From NCBI RefSeq assembly GCF_014836645.1, contig NZ_JACSQM010000003.1:124001-188000 (forward strand): a DNA stretch of 64,000 nucleotides, written 5' to 3'. Positions 54,446-63,480 of the stretch are shown here, in pieces. The first letter of the stretch is position 1. Each line of letters opens with the position of its first letter. A program made the translations under genes and the position numbers. The notes under the pieces are model-generated. The model had not been told where the DNA came from. It did no database searches and worked only from the letters and a program-made list of their open reading frames with translations. The stretch is from Fictibacillus norfolkensis (GTDB lineage: Bacteria > Bacillota > Bacilli > Bacillales > Fictibacillaceae).

Positions 54446-57400
54446 TTATTTCCACTCTCCAAACCAATGTTTCCATTTATTTAAAATTATATCCTTTAAT
54501 GGTGGAGAATCAATTCCTTTTTGTTTCTTGAATTCATTATAACTAGCAAAACCTATGAGAAGGATACCTGTTAATAATAAATATACCCACCATGGCATGT
54601 TCCCCCAGTATGGGCGAGTTTGAACCAAGACATTCAGAAGTAGTACGATCAAGCCAGTAAAGAAATAACTTTTTTGCTTGGAGATAAATCCATATATGAT
54701 GCTAGTGAATGATAAAGAACCAAGTATGATCGCATCCATAACTTGATAGCTCTCTATCGCATCGATCATCAATGTTACCCCTATTACACCAAGTAACACA
54801 TATTGAATCAGGTTAGCTATACGTTCCGAAATGTCCCACATTTTTCTTGTGATCACATAACTTAATAAGATCCACGGCAGTACAATGAGTTCAGTCTGAA
54901 TAATCTCTGGAATTTCAAATTGATCAAGAAGTGAATAATAAGAGAACAGGACAAGCAAGCTGGAACACGTTTGGAGTATTCTCTTTCCGATCAAAACATC
55001 CAAGAATCGATTTCCTTGAACGTAAAAAAGAATAGCAAGTATGACTAGACCAATCGTTGTTAACATATTTTCCGATCGCACCAATCCTGTAAGTACATGA
55101 ATCAATCCAAAAGCTGCAAAGAAATCAAATTGAACAAAATCAGATTTACTGTATAGCTTTTTAAAGAAATACATACCCGCCAGTGAAATCAGTATGCCTG
55201 AGATGAACCAAGCAAGTGAATACATTTCAGCGGCTATTCGATGTATGAACAACCATTCTTCTAAATCGATCATTAAGTAGATCAACATGATCACTGATGT
55301 GTATTTCCAGTACCTTTTTAACGATTGATAGAACAATATAAATCCGATTAGTGCTGCTGCATGAATAATAAGAAAGACCTCATCAGATCCTCTAATCGTT
55401 ATATACTCTCCTAAGAAAATGACGGAAAAAGGTACAAGGAAGAATCGTAATCGTGTTTTCCATTGATTATTTAAAATAAAATAAAACCCTGCTAGAAGAA
55501 TGCTGTAAACAACAGGACCTTCATTCGTCAGCCATTCTCTAATAAAGTATTGGAAACCAATAGCTAAAAATATCAAACTAGCATAAAGATTATACCTGAT
55601 TTCGTATTCTTTACGAGCACGGTATACGTACATTCCATAAAGAATCGCAAGTAAAATGAACGGAACGGTTGATGTTGTTATGAGTAAAGCATATACTCCT
55701 AAGATTAAGGTGATTAAGTGCGATACAACCTTCGTTGGATATTCACTGCTTGAGTCGATCTTCTGGAATACCTCGCTACTCATTAATAACAAATAGGAAA
55801 TGATGATGAATGCATAAACGGATTCCTCAGTCCCTAATGTAAATCCTAGTAGTTCTGCTACATGATTCAGTGTAAAGAATAATGCAATCTGTATCCCAGA
55901 GAATCCTATCGCCAAATTAAAATGTTTAGTGAAAAACCATAACACGATCATTAGGAAAATAGACGATAGAATCTTTAGCCACGTAAAATCACTTTCGACT
56001 AAGATGACCAGGAAATTCATAGTCGTCGTAATGGTTGTAATTGAAACAAATGAAGTCGCAAGCTGCTTCTGCTTTCTTTGCCAAAGATAGACTACTAAAG
56101 TGACGACACTGCCAAGAAGTAAAGAGTATGATAATGTCGGTGATGGCAAGTACTTCATCCCCAACATAGAGAAAGTAAAAAAAGTAAAAATCGGTACCAG
56201 CCAGGTGGCTACCATTTTTTCTTTTCCATTTTCAATTAAAAAGTGACGAACAGATATTATGAATAAGATAGCGGAAATCACACTTCCTTGACCATAATGA
56301 GCGAACTCCAAGGACAATAGAAAACTAATAAGTAATCCTCCACCACCGACTAATAAACTTGCTCTGTTCAGTGGTTTGAGATACTGTCCGATAGAATAAG
56401 ATAATGCGCTTGAGATACCAATTGCTAGAGTCCAATAATCTTCAAAGCGATCACCCGTCACATGATACACTTCCATAAACGCACAGAATAGATAAAACGG
56501 TGCCAAATATTTAAAGAATGAAAACGTAGAGTTGTAGCTTAAGAATATAAAGTTACCAGCTAAAACTAGATACCCTAATAACAACCACACACTGCCTTCT
56601 CCTACAGACAATAGCACGCCTTCAACGGTTATATATAAGAAAGCAAGTATAGATATTACTCCATTAGCAAGCTGATAATATTTTTTTAATACTGTATCTG
56701 AAAAATTAGCAACCACCACTAATACAATCGGTATAAGCACGATCAAGAACAAACGATATTCTATTAACAGAGAGTTTTGAATCAATTGATAAAGACCGTA
56801 CGTGATAAAACCGATAAAGAAAAGTTCATATTCTTTTCTTTGATTGACCATTCTCATCGACAAGTATAATACGGCGGTTAAAATAATATTGAAGCTTTGG
56901 TATAGTTGATTCTCAAATAGAATTAAAATGAACAGTGTCGATAGAATCAAATTAACTTGTATAAACAAAGGCAAGATTTGAAGAAATATAGATTGCTTTC
57001 CTTTTTTGAAATGATACAAAAGAATAAATCCTACATTTCCTAATGCATAAACAAAATAAAAAGCTTCCTTTGTTAATCCAAACGAAAGGATTAAATACGC
57101 ATACCCAATTGCGATAGCGACAAAAGTAAACCAGCTGAATAGCTTGGATTTAAAGTACATCCCAAAATAATAATAGATCGGGGCACAAACGACAGTCGTC
57201 ATAACGCCTAATATATATCTTCCCTCTCCATAAAAACTGAGCCATTCCCCAAATAATTCAAAGTAACCCGCTGAGAGTACGGTAATCGGAATAAACAGGG
57301 CAAACAGAACAAAGAACGTAAAGGCCGTTTTTCTGATCTGAAGTATTTTTTCCGAAAGTACGCCAAGGCCACCAAATAATAAGGCTATACCTCCAACTAG

Positions 57401-57766
57401 CATTGTTTTTGTAATGGAACTAAACACATCCCAGTTGCTTGTAGCAAGAGTAAGTCCTCCTAATAAAAGCAGAATCACTCCCGCTGCCATAATGGTTGTA
57501 ATATTTCTTTCTCTTCTCTGTTCAGGTGTGATTTCCACTTTTGGATTAGGTGGAGGAGCTACTGTTTTTACTGGCTGTGGATTTTGTTTAGGTTCATCAC
57601 TCGTAACTTCTGCTGTATGTAAATTCGATTCGTTAATTTCTTTTTTTCTAACATCTTCTCTATATCTGTAATAACCATCTAGAACCTTTAAATAATCCTT
57701 CTCTTTTACATATCCTCCTTCTTTTAACTCGTTAAGATCTTTAATGAATCTGGACTGGTCCATCAT
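54446..57766 (-). CDS. Very large polytopic membrane protein (SCO7613-like)
   Basis: An 1106-residue protein. Residues 1-~85 are soluble: a short charged helical part followed by a proline-rich linker (P-V-K-T-V-A-P-P-P-N-P-K-V). The rest is about 30 hydrophobic segments with very short loops and no obvious catalytic or transport motif. This matches proteins labelled SCO7613 C-terminal domain membrane protein or DUF2157-like in Bacillaceae and Actinobacteria, whose function is unknown. Length and regular spacing suggest expansion by repeat duplication. It is the first gene of a pair with an MFS transporter. Confidence 0.75.
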   Translation of the reverse strand: MMDQSRFIKDLNELKEGGYVKEKDYLKVLDGYYRYREDVRKKEINESNLHTAEVTSDEPKQNPQPVKTVAPPPNPKVEITPEQRRERNITTIMAAGVILLLLGGLTLATSNWDVFSSITKTMLVGGIALLFGGLGVLSEKILQIRKTAFTFFVLFALFIPITVLSAGYFELFGEWLSFYGEGRYILGVMTTVVCAPIYYYFGMYFKSKLFSWFTFVAIAIGYAYLILSFGLTKEAFYFVYALGNVGFILLYHFKKGKQSIFLQILPLFIQVNLILSTLFILILFENQLYQSFNIILTAVLYLSMRMVNQRKEYELFFIGFITYGLYQLIQNSLLIEYRLFLIVLIPIVLVVVANFSDTVLKKYYQLANGVISILAFLYITVEGVLLSVGEGSVWLLLGYLVLAGNFIFLSYNSTFSFFKYLAPFYLFCAFMEVYHVTGDRFEDYWTLAIGISSALSYSIGQYLKPLNRASLLVGGGGLLISFLLSLEFAHYGQGSVISAILFIISVRHFLIENGKEKMVATWLVPIFTFFTFSMLGMKYLPSPTLSYSLLLGSVVTLVVYLWQRKQKQLATSFVSITTITTTMNFLVILVESDFTWLKILSSIFLMIVLWFFTKHFNLAIGFSGIQIALFFTLNHVAELLGFTLGTEESVYAFIIISYLLLMSSEVFQKIDSSSEYPTKVVSHLITLILGVYALLITTSTVPFILLAILYGMYVYRARKEYEIRYNLYASLIFLAIGFQYFIREWLTNEGPVVYSILLAGFYFILNNQWKTRLRFFLVPFSVIFLGEYITIRGSDEVFLIIHAAALIGFILFYQSLKRYWKYTSVIMLIYLMIDLEEWLFIHRIAAEMYSLAWFISGILISLAGMYFFKKLYSKSDFVQFDFFAAFGLIHVLTGLVRSENMLTTIGLVILAILFYVQGNRFLDVLIGKRILQTCSSLLVLFSYYSLLDQFEIPEIIQTELIVLPWILLSYVITRKMWDISERIANLIQYVLLGVIGVTLMIDAIESYQVMDAIILGSLSFTSIIYGFISKQKSYFFTGLIVLLLNVLVQTRPYWGNMPWWVYLLLTGILLIGFASYNEFKKQKGIDSPPLKDIILNKWKHWFGEWK

Positions 57767-57999
57767 ACGCCCCCCTAATCTTCTCCTTTGTTGAATGTAT
57801 GTAACAAAAAGAAAAGAGATAACATGTAGTTACCTCTTTCTTAACTTCTGTATCATCGTCATAATTTTACATTAATTACCTTTACGTGTCACTAACAACT
57901 ATTAGTGAAAAAGTTCATCTCACACCCTTTTCTTTCTCATCATACTCTGTATTACATCACGAAAGGGCTAAATGCCCATTTCAACGGGGAGGAATACAG

Positions 58000-59400
58000 A
58001 TGGGCGTTGAACTAACAGCGCTGCATTGGATTTATGTTGTGTTTATCGGTTTGATCATTGGTTTTATGGTTAAGAGACGCGATACTACATTAATAAGTAT
58101 TCTCGGTATCTTCTTAATCTCTATTACTGCGACTAGTTCATTAACGGGTTCTGTCAGCAGTATTTTTAATAGTTTTATTTATGCGATCACTGAGCTTCTT
58201 CCTACAATACTTGTAATCTCAATCATCGTTGCCATGAGTAGAGTTCTGACCTCAACAGGCATCAATGATGTGATGATCTCTCCATTTTCGAAATTCATTA
58301 GAACACCCGGACTCGCTTATTGGACAATAGGTATTCTAATGATGATTATTTCTTGGTTTTTCTGGCCATCACCTGCAGTGGCACTCATGGGTGCCGTGCT
58401 TCTTCCCGTTGCCATTCGGGTTGGTCTTCCTGCACTTGGCGTAGCCATGGCTATGAACCTGTTTGGCCATGGTATTGCTCTATCAGGAGATTTTATCATT
58501 CAGGCAGCACCTAAACTAACCGCTGATGCCGCAGGTTTGCCGGTAAGTGAAGTAATTAATGCGAGTATCCCACTCGTGTTTGTTATGGGTCTTGTAACGA
58601 CAATAGCGGCTTTCTACTTTTTAAAGCGGGACTTGAAGTCTGGAAAGTTAAACGAGAGTACAGGGCTTACTGTGAACCCAGTAAAAACTTCAAGTGATCA
58701 AGAGTTAAAGTTGCTGTCGAGTAAGCAAAAACGATTCTTTGCTCTCTTTATCCCTGTCATGTTTGCAATGGATGTAACAGCGATGTCCATGTTTAATCTA
58801 CAAGGCGGAGATGCAACTGCACTAATCGGCGGTACCTCTGTATTAATTCTGCTTTTAATTACGATGGTCAGCCATAAGAACAAAGGATTAGAGAAAACAA
58901 CTTCTTACATGATTGATGGTTTCCAATTCGGATTTAAAGTGTTTGGTCCTGTTATTCCGATCGCCGCCTTTTTTTATCTAGGTGATTCAGGATTTGCTAA
59001 GATTATCGGTGAGTTCCTGCCTAAGACATCTCATGGTATCGTTAATGATCTTGGTGTAGCACTTGCTTCTGTGGTTCCGTTAAGTAAAGAGGTAGGCGCC
59101 ATAACATTAACTACTGTGGGAGCTATTACTGGTCTCGATGGCTCAGGATTTTCAGGAATCTCACTGGCAGGATCTGTCGCAAACATATTTGGTACTGCAA
59201 TAGGAGCAGGAGCAGCGACATTAACAGCACTTGGTCAGATCTCGGCAATCTGGGTTGGAGGAGGTACACTCGTCCCTTGGGCGTTAATTCCAGCTGCTGC
59301 AATCTGCGGAGTTGATCCTTTTGAACTTGCTAGAAGAAACATAAAACCTGTTTTTATCGGATTAGTTGTAACTACCATTGTGGCGATCTTTTTGATTTAA
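58000..59400 (+). CDS. YhfA-like membrane transporter
   Basis: A 466-residue protein with ~11-12 hydrophobic helices, starting at ATG 58000 with GGGGAGG ahead of it; upstream in-frame codons from 57886 are unlikely. Features are F-F-W-P-S-P-A-V-A-L-M-G-A (residues ~115-130), L-F-G-H-G-I-A-L-S-G-D-F-I-I-Q-A, and a glycine-rich C-terminal half (F-G-T-A-I-G-A-G-A-A-T). I recall B. subtilis YhfA as the closest relative, an uncharacterised member of the ion transporter superfamily. The substrate is unknown. It has its own terminator. The 233-base upstream gap shows nothing I can assign. Confidence 0.75.
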   Translation: MGVELTALHWIYVVFIGLIIGFMVKRRDTTLISILGIFLISITATSSLTGSVSSIFNSFIYAITELLPTILVISIIVAMSRVLTSTGINDVMISPFSKFIRTPGLAYWTIGILMMIISWFFWPSPAVALMGAVLLPVAIRVGLPALGVAMAMNLFGHGIALSGDFIIQAAPKLTADAAGLPVSEVINASIPLVFVMGLVTTIAAFYFLKRDLKSGKLNESTGLTVNPVKTSSDQELKLLSSKQKRFFALFIPVMFAMDVTAMSMFNLQGGDATALIGGTSVLILLLITMVSHKNKGLEKTTSYMIDGFQFGFKVFGPVIPIAAFFYLGDSGFAKIIGEFLPKTSHGIVNDLGVALASVVPLSKEVGAITLTTVGAITGLDGSGFSGISLAGSVANIFGTAIGAGAATLTALGQISAIWVGGGTLVPWALIPAAAICGVDPFELARRNIKPVFIGLVVTTIVAIFLI

Positions 59401-59406
59401 TACGCA

Positions 59407-59445
59407 GAAAAAGAGGAGTGGGCTGGTTGCCTCCTCCTCTTTTTC
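59407..59445 (+). terminator. Terminator of the YhfA-like gene
   Basis: Twelve-base arms GAAAAAGAGGAG and CTCCTCTTTTTC around a 15-base loop, 6 bases past the stop codon; the stem ends in T residues. Confidence 0.88.
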
Positions 59446-59557
59446 ATATTATTTTCTAAAAGATTGTTGTTTTTAGACGTTTATTTCTCTTCTTGTGCGA
59501 GTTGATTGAAGCGTAAAAACTACTTTCAAAGAGTATTAATGAATACGAAAATAGTTA

Positions 59558-60733
59558 TTAATTATTTGTAAATGTATCCTGAACAAATTCAATAAAACGA
59601 ATCATATCCTCTTTTGAAGCAAATCCAGCTTGAGCAGATTTGACAATTCCGCCGCCCTTACCATTAAAAGAACTAAGGTTTTCTTTGAAGAATGAGCCGC
59701 AAGAAACATGTGAAGAACCATCATGCATGACGATGATACGATTTTCTAAGCTGGAAGCAAGTAAGATCAATAAAGGTTCCTCACTCGCTATTTTTATAGC
59801 AAGATCTTTCGTATCATTAAAGCTTTTATCTTCAAAAACATGTATGAGCAGTCCTGCTATTGCTTTTGAAATAAGCTCTTTACTTAGAAAATGATTATTC
59901 TCCTCTTTTAGTCGTCTGTTCTCCAATTCAAGTTCCTTCTGATTGTGCTCCCATTTTTCAAGACGATTCATCACTTCATCTCGACCCGTATTAAATTTGC
60001 CTGAAATCATAGTAAGCATTTTCAAAGCTTCATTGTAGTCTACTAATGCACGCTGACCACATTTAAAATACAATCGTGTGGCACCTTTTTGTTTTTCGGC
60101 TTTCAAAAGTTTGATGATTCCGATCTCAGCGGTTGAACGAACATGAGTACCTCCACATGCATTATGCTCGATGCCTTCAATTTGAACAATTCGAATGTTC
60201 TCCTTAACTTTCGGCATCTTTAATAATGGCAATTGTTGAAGCTCTTTATCGGAAACAAAGTATGTATGTACCGTTCTGTTTTTATAAATCTCCTGGTTAA
60301 CGGATTTTTCAATGAAATCCATTTGATGTTGACTCAGTGTGTCTGTTTCAATATCAATCGTTGCAATCTCTGAACCTAAATGAAAACTAATGGTACGTGC
60401 TTGATACAACGAGTAACAAACAGCAGATAGCAGATGCTGTCCGGTATGATGCTGCATATGATCTAATCTTCTATCCCAGTCTAACTCACAGGTTATCGAG
60501 GATGTTTCAGGCAGATTTCTCACTTTATGTATCACTTCGTCATCTTCAATAAAAACATCGAGTACATCATGTCCGCCAATCGTCCCTGTATCAAATGGCT
60601 GACCACCACCTGTAGGATAAAAAGCGGTACTTTCTAAGATCACAAAAAATTCTCCATGTTTATTGAACGTTGTTTTTACCTTTGTTTCCCAGTTTTTTGT
60701 ATACGGTGAAGAATAATATAATTTTTCAGTCAT
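59558..60733 (-). CDS. Alanyl-tRNA editing protein with DHHA1 domain (AlaX-L type)
   Basis: A 391-residue trans-editing factor that hydrolyses mischarged Ser- or Gly-tRNA(Ala). It lacks the AlaRS catalytic core. The zinc site is H96-x3-H100 (H-H-T-G-Q-H) with C-G-G-T-H later. Residues ~235-280 form a coiled-coil linker, and the C-terminal DHHA1 domain ends G-K-G-G-G-I-V-K-S-A-Q-A-G. This is the long AlaX form. Cytoplasmic, monocistronic. Confidence 0.92.
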   Translation of the reverse strand: MTEKLYYSSPYTKNWETKVKTTFNKHGEFFVILESTAFYPTGGGQPFDTGTIGGHDVLDVFIEDDEVIHKVRNLPETSSITCELDWDRRLDHMQHHTGQHLLSAVCYSLYQARTISFHLGSEIATIDIETDTLSQHQMDFIEKSVNQEIYKNRTVHTYFVSDKELQQLPLLKMPKVKENIRIVQIEGIEHNACGGTHVRSTAEIGIIKLLKAEKQKGATRLYFKCGQRALVDYNEALKMLTMISGKFNTGRDEVMNRLEKWEHNQKELELENRRLKEENNHFLSKELISKAIAGLLIHVFEDKSFNDTKDLAIKIASEEPLLILLASSLENRIIVMHDGSSHVSCGSFFKENLSSFNGKGGGIVKSAQAGFASKEDMIRFIEFVQDTFTNN

Positions 60734-60800
60734 AACTTTTCATCCCTTCTTACTCATTATTCATAGTTTAAACGAATTAGAGAGATGAATAAAACAAAAA

Positions 60801-60825
60801 GGAGAAAACCTAGATGGTTTCCTCC
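60801..60825 (-). terminator. Terminator of the Mta-like regulator gene
   Basis: Ten-base arms GGAGAAAACC and GGTTTCCTCC (one mismatch) with TTTTTG following on the minus strand. Confidence 0.78.
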
Positions 60826-60851
60826 CTATGAGATGAGACACATTATATGAT

Positions 60852-61613
60852 TTATTTAGAATCTGTATAAATGTGGATGGCATCTCGTAAAAATGCAGCG
60901 GTTCCTGGCTGTTCTTTATCATAATAGGCAGTGAACCGTTCGTCGTCTACATACATCTGTGCGAGATTCGCATGTGCTTCTTTGCTATATTCGTGCCAGT
61001 ACAGCATCAACCACTTCTTGTGGAGCTCAGCTGCCTTTTGTGCTGCATCTCCAGCAGGGTCTCCTTTTTTAAAAGCTTTAGCTAGTATAGCGTGAATTTC
61101 CTCTGCAAGTTTAGTAGCATTGTCATGTTCGCTTTGAGTCATGTTCAAAACTTTTTTCTTAGATTGATCAACAGCTTGATCTCCATATTTCTCACGGATC
61201 TCTTTACCAAATTTTTGTTCGTTTTCTTCAACCATCTGTTTTTTAAATCCTTCAAATTTCTCTATATCTTTCATCGTTATTCTCCCTTCGTTCGCAGCGA
61301 TCGTCTGCTCCACATTCAAAATCAGACGGTCTAACTGTTCTCGTTTGTTCAGGAGTTTTTCACGGTGTTCACGTAATGCTTCAGCTGGTGAGAAGCTTTG
61401 AGATGTGACGATTTCTTTAATTTGATGCAGTGGGAGATCGAGCTCTTTATAGAACAAAATCTGCTGTAGTCGATCCACTTCTGCTTCACCATAAATTCGA
61501 TATCCTGAGGAGTTTATTCTTGCCGGCTTAAGAATATCTATCTCATCATAATATCTTAATGTTCTGGTGCTTACTCCTGCTAGTTGGCCAAGCTTTTGTA
61601 TGGTGTATTCCAA
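60852..61613 (-). CDS. MerR-family regulator with TipAS domain (Mta/TipAL-like)
   Basis: A 253-residue regulator. Residues 1-~75 are the MerR winged helix (YTIQKLGQLAGVSTRTLRYYDE and S-G-Y-R-I-Y), then a dimer coiled coil to ~120, then a TipAS antibiotic-recognition domain (residues ~125-253, F-K-K-Q-M-V-E through W-Y/W-H-E-Y-S-K-E and Y-Y-D-K-E-Q-P-G-T-A-A-F-L). B. subtilis Mta and Streptomyces TipAL have this layout and activate multidrug-response genes. The start is a TTG at 61613 with AGGAGG eight bases upstream. A promoter with a 19-bp spacer and dyad lies upstream, suggesting autoregulation. Confidence 0.92.
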   Translation of the reverse strand: MEYTIQKLGQLAGVSTRTLRYYDEIDILKPARINSSGYRIYGEAEVDRLQQILFYKELDLPLHQIKEIVTSQSFSPAEALREHREKLLNKREQLDRLILNVEQTIAANEGRITMKDIEKFEGFKKQMVEENEQKFGKEIREKYGDQAVDQSKKKVLNMTQSEHDNATKLAEEIHAILAKAFKKGDPAGDAAQKAAELHKKWLMLYWHEYSKEAHANLAQMYVDDERFTAYYDKEQPGTAAFLRDAIHIYTDSK

Positions 61614-61637
61614 TGTGATCACCTCCTGACACACTTA

Positions 61638-61668
61638 ACTCTACACCTTTACGCTGCGTGAAGGTCAA
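61638..61668 (-). promoter_or_regulatory. MerR-type autoregulated promoter
   Basis: Minus-strand -35 TTGACC (61663-61668) and -10 TAGAGT (61638-61643) with a 19-base spacer. The spacer contains the imperfect dyad CCTTCACG-CAG-CGTAAAGG. It lies upstream of the Mta-like gene. Confidence 0.75.
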
Positions 61669-61757
61669 TAGGCGTTTCATATATTTTTTTAGTTTTATTT
61701 AAATAAAATCATTATCAATACCCATAAAATGGTAAAATGAGATTGGAGGTAAATGCC

Positions 61758-62036
61758 ATGAAAAAAAGTAGTACGTGGTCACTGGTCTTACTGATGTTAG
61801 GATTGTTAATTATTTTTAATGGAGATTTTTTAGGTCACAATGAATGGATGGTTCTAGGGGGATTTCTCATAATCCTGCTTGGGGCTATGTTATGTTTTGT
61901 AGCATTTTTTCAAAATGAAAAAGGCAACGCAAAATTTATAAATCTTGCTTTATCTATACTTGTGATATTTATCATCACCTGGTATAGACCTTTTGAGATT
62001 ATAAGAATAATTAGTTGGCTGAAAAACATCTCTTAA
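61758..62036 (+). CDS. Small membrane protein, unknown function
   Basis: A 92-residue protein with three hydrophobic helices (residues ~7-22, ~30-50 and ~62-80) and a basic N-terminus. ATG 61758 has GGAGG eight bases upstream. I recognise no family. It stands alone between the Mta-like regulator (divergent) and a convergent membrane-protein gene. Its position beside a drug-responsive regulator invites, but does not prove, a link. Confidence 0.72.
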   Translation: MKKSSTWSLVLLMLGLLIIFNGDFLGHNEWMVLGGFLIILLGAMLCFVAFFQNEKGNAKFINLALSILVIFIITWYRPFEIIRIISWLKNIS

Positions 62037-62066
62037 ATGCTATAAACCATTTACACCATGATGAAA

Positions 62067-62092
62067 AACGCATATTTTAATTAATATGCGTT
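62067..62092. terminator. Bidirectional terminator
   Basis: Perfect ten-base arms AACGCATATT and AATATGCGTT between two convergent membrane-protein genes. Confidence 0.78.
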
Positions 62093-62099
62093 ATATTGC

Positions 62100-62675
62100 T
62101 TATGATATTTTAAACCTTTTTTTCGTCCTAAAAGCAGCAATAGCTGCTATTACGATTGCTCCAGCTGTATCGGCAAGTAGATCCACCATCGTGTCAAAAT
62201 TCCCTCCGCCTTGTAAGGTCATTCCAAAGAATTGATCCATGCTGAATTCATAGATCTCCCAAACCACCCCTCCAAATACAGAGAAAGCCAGTACAAATAA
62301 AAACACAAGCCAATAGGAAATCTCTTTCCTAGCTTCGGGGTGCGTCATCCTTTCATAAAGTGCAATGGCTACAAAAGCCAATAATGCTCCACTTAAAAGG
62401 TGTAAGAAGGTATCCCACCACCCTAAGCGATAGAAATCTAAGATAGATCCTAAATACTGCGATGCAACCAAAAAGGCAAAGTATGATATCATAATAGGCA
62501 TATTGAATTTAATCTTAGTGAATAGAATTAAACATAATGGAATTAGCCCACAGAATATACCACCGAACGCCACCTGATAACTGTGTGTCTCACCTTTTGA
62601 AAAATAATAAAAACATAGGTAAGCCATAAATATGGCATAGGCAGCACTAAGAACAATCAAGATTTTTCGTTTCAA
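62100..62675 (-). CDS. YjdF/DUF2238-like membrane protein
   Basis: A 191-residue protein with six predicted helices. W-W-D-T-F-L-H-L-L-S-G-A-L-L-A-F (residues ~86-101), W-E-I-Y-E-F-x-M-D (~140-148) and F-D-T-M-V-D-L-L-A-D-T-A-G-A (~164-177) are conserved acidic/His membrane motifs of the DUF2238 type, whose members have unknown function. The three conserved acidic clusters near helix ends suggest a metal or proton site (inference). Ends at a bidirectional terminator. Confidence 0.72.
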   Translation of the reverse strand: MKRKILIVLSAAYAIFMAYLCFYYFSKGETHSYQVAFGGIFCGLIPLCLILFTKIKFNMPIMISYFAFLVASQYLGSILDFYRLGWWDTFLHLLSGALLAFVAIALYERMTHPEARKEISYWLVFLFVLAFSVFGGVVWEIYEFSMDQFFGMTLQGGGNFDTMVDLLADTAGAIVIAAIAAFRTKKRFKIS

Positions 62676-62811
62676 CCTATTTTCACCTCACGAAATTAAT
62701 CTCTAAAACAGTAGCTAACTAAAATAACCTACAACTTTTCTTAAAATATCCTTGATTAACAGGTTTAACCTTTTGATTGCGATATATACTTGGTTTCTCT
62801 CCAAATAAAAA

Positions 62812-62829
62812 AGACACAGAAATGTGCCT
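62812..62829 (-). terminator. Terminator of the acetyltransferase gene
   Basis: Short stem GACACA/TGTGCC (one G-T pair in RNA), four-base loop, then six T residues on the minus strand. Confidence 0.65.
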
Positions 62830-62865
62830 TAAGAAACCCTTTATTCATACTTATGCATATTACGC

Positions 62866-63309
62866 TCACTCTATATCTTTAATGAAAGCAATCAAACGAT
62901 TCACCTCTTTAAAACCTACACTTTTATGAAAGTGATAACTCGTGATATTGGACTGTTCAATATCTGAACCAATCTGACTGCAACCTTTTGTCTTTAACCA
63001 GCTTTCTCCTTTTTCTATTAATTTTTTCGAGATGCCCTTCTTTCTATACTCTGGTTTTACATAAATGCCTTCAATAAACCCTGTTGGACTGTCTTGAGAT
63101 CCTTCGACATAATCACTTCTAACGGAAATATGAATAAATGCAATGAGTTGAGCATGCATTAGATATACAATCACTTTATCCTTATCAGAATTTAGAAGTT
63201 GTTCGAATTCTTTTCTCAAATCACTGAACTCATTATCTGGCCATAATGCTATAGCCAATTCGGTCAATGAATCAAGATCGTGTTCATTTGCTTCCTTAAT
63301 CGATGCCAT
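62866..63309 (-). CDS. GNAT acetyltransferase, AAC(6')-like
   Basis: A 147-residue GNAT enzyme. The acetyl-CoA loop reads Y-R-K-K-G-I-S-K-K-L (residues ~94-103), preceded by G-F-I-E-G-I-Y-V-K-P-E. The segments S-D-Y-V-E-G-S, S-D-I-E-x-S-N and S-Y-H-F-H-K-S-V-G-F-K-E recall aminoglycoside 6'-N-acetyltransferases of the AAC(6')-I group. Chromosomal relatives in Bacillus often do not confer clinical resistance, so the substrate is open. ATG 63309 has AGGAG eight bases upstream, better than the alternative at 63318. Confidence 0.82.
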   Translation of the reverse strand: MASIKEANEHDLDSLTELAIALWPDNEFSDLRKEFEQLLNSDKDKVIVYLMHAQLIAFIHISVRSDYVEGSQDSPTGFIEGIYVKPEYRKKGISKKLIEKGESWLKTKGCSQIGSDIEQSNITSYHFHKSVGFKEVNRLIAFIKDIE

Positions 63310-63480
63310 ATTCAACACTCCTGTTTAGAATTTTAGACTTTCTTATTTCGACAAATGCACATGTGAAAACCTTTTTTTTGAGCGCCATAAGAAATAGTAA
63401 GCAACTTCTTTTCATTTTTTCTACCGTTGCTTTATAGTCTAAGATAATTATAGGGTTATTTTGGAAAAGAGGAGTTTTTG

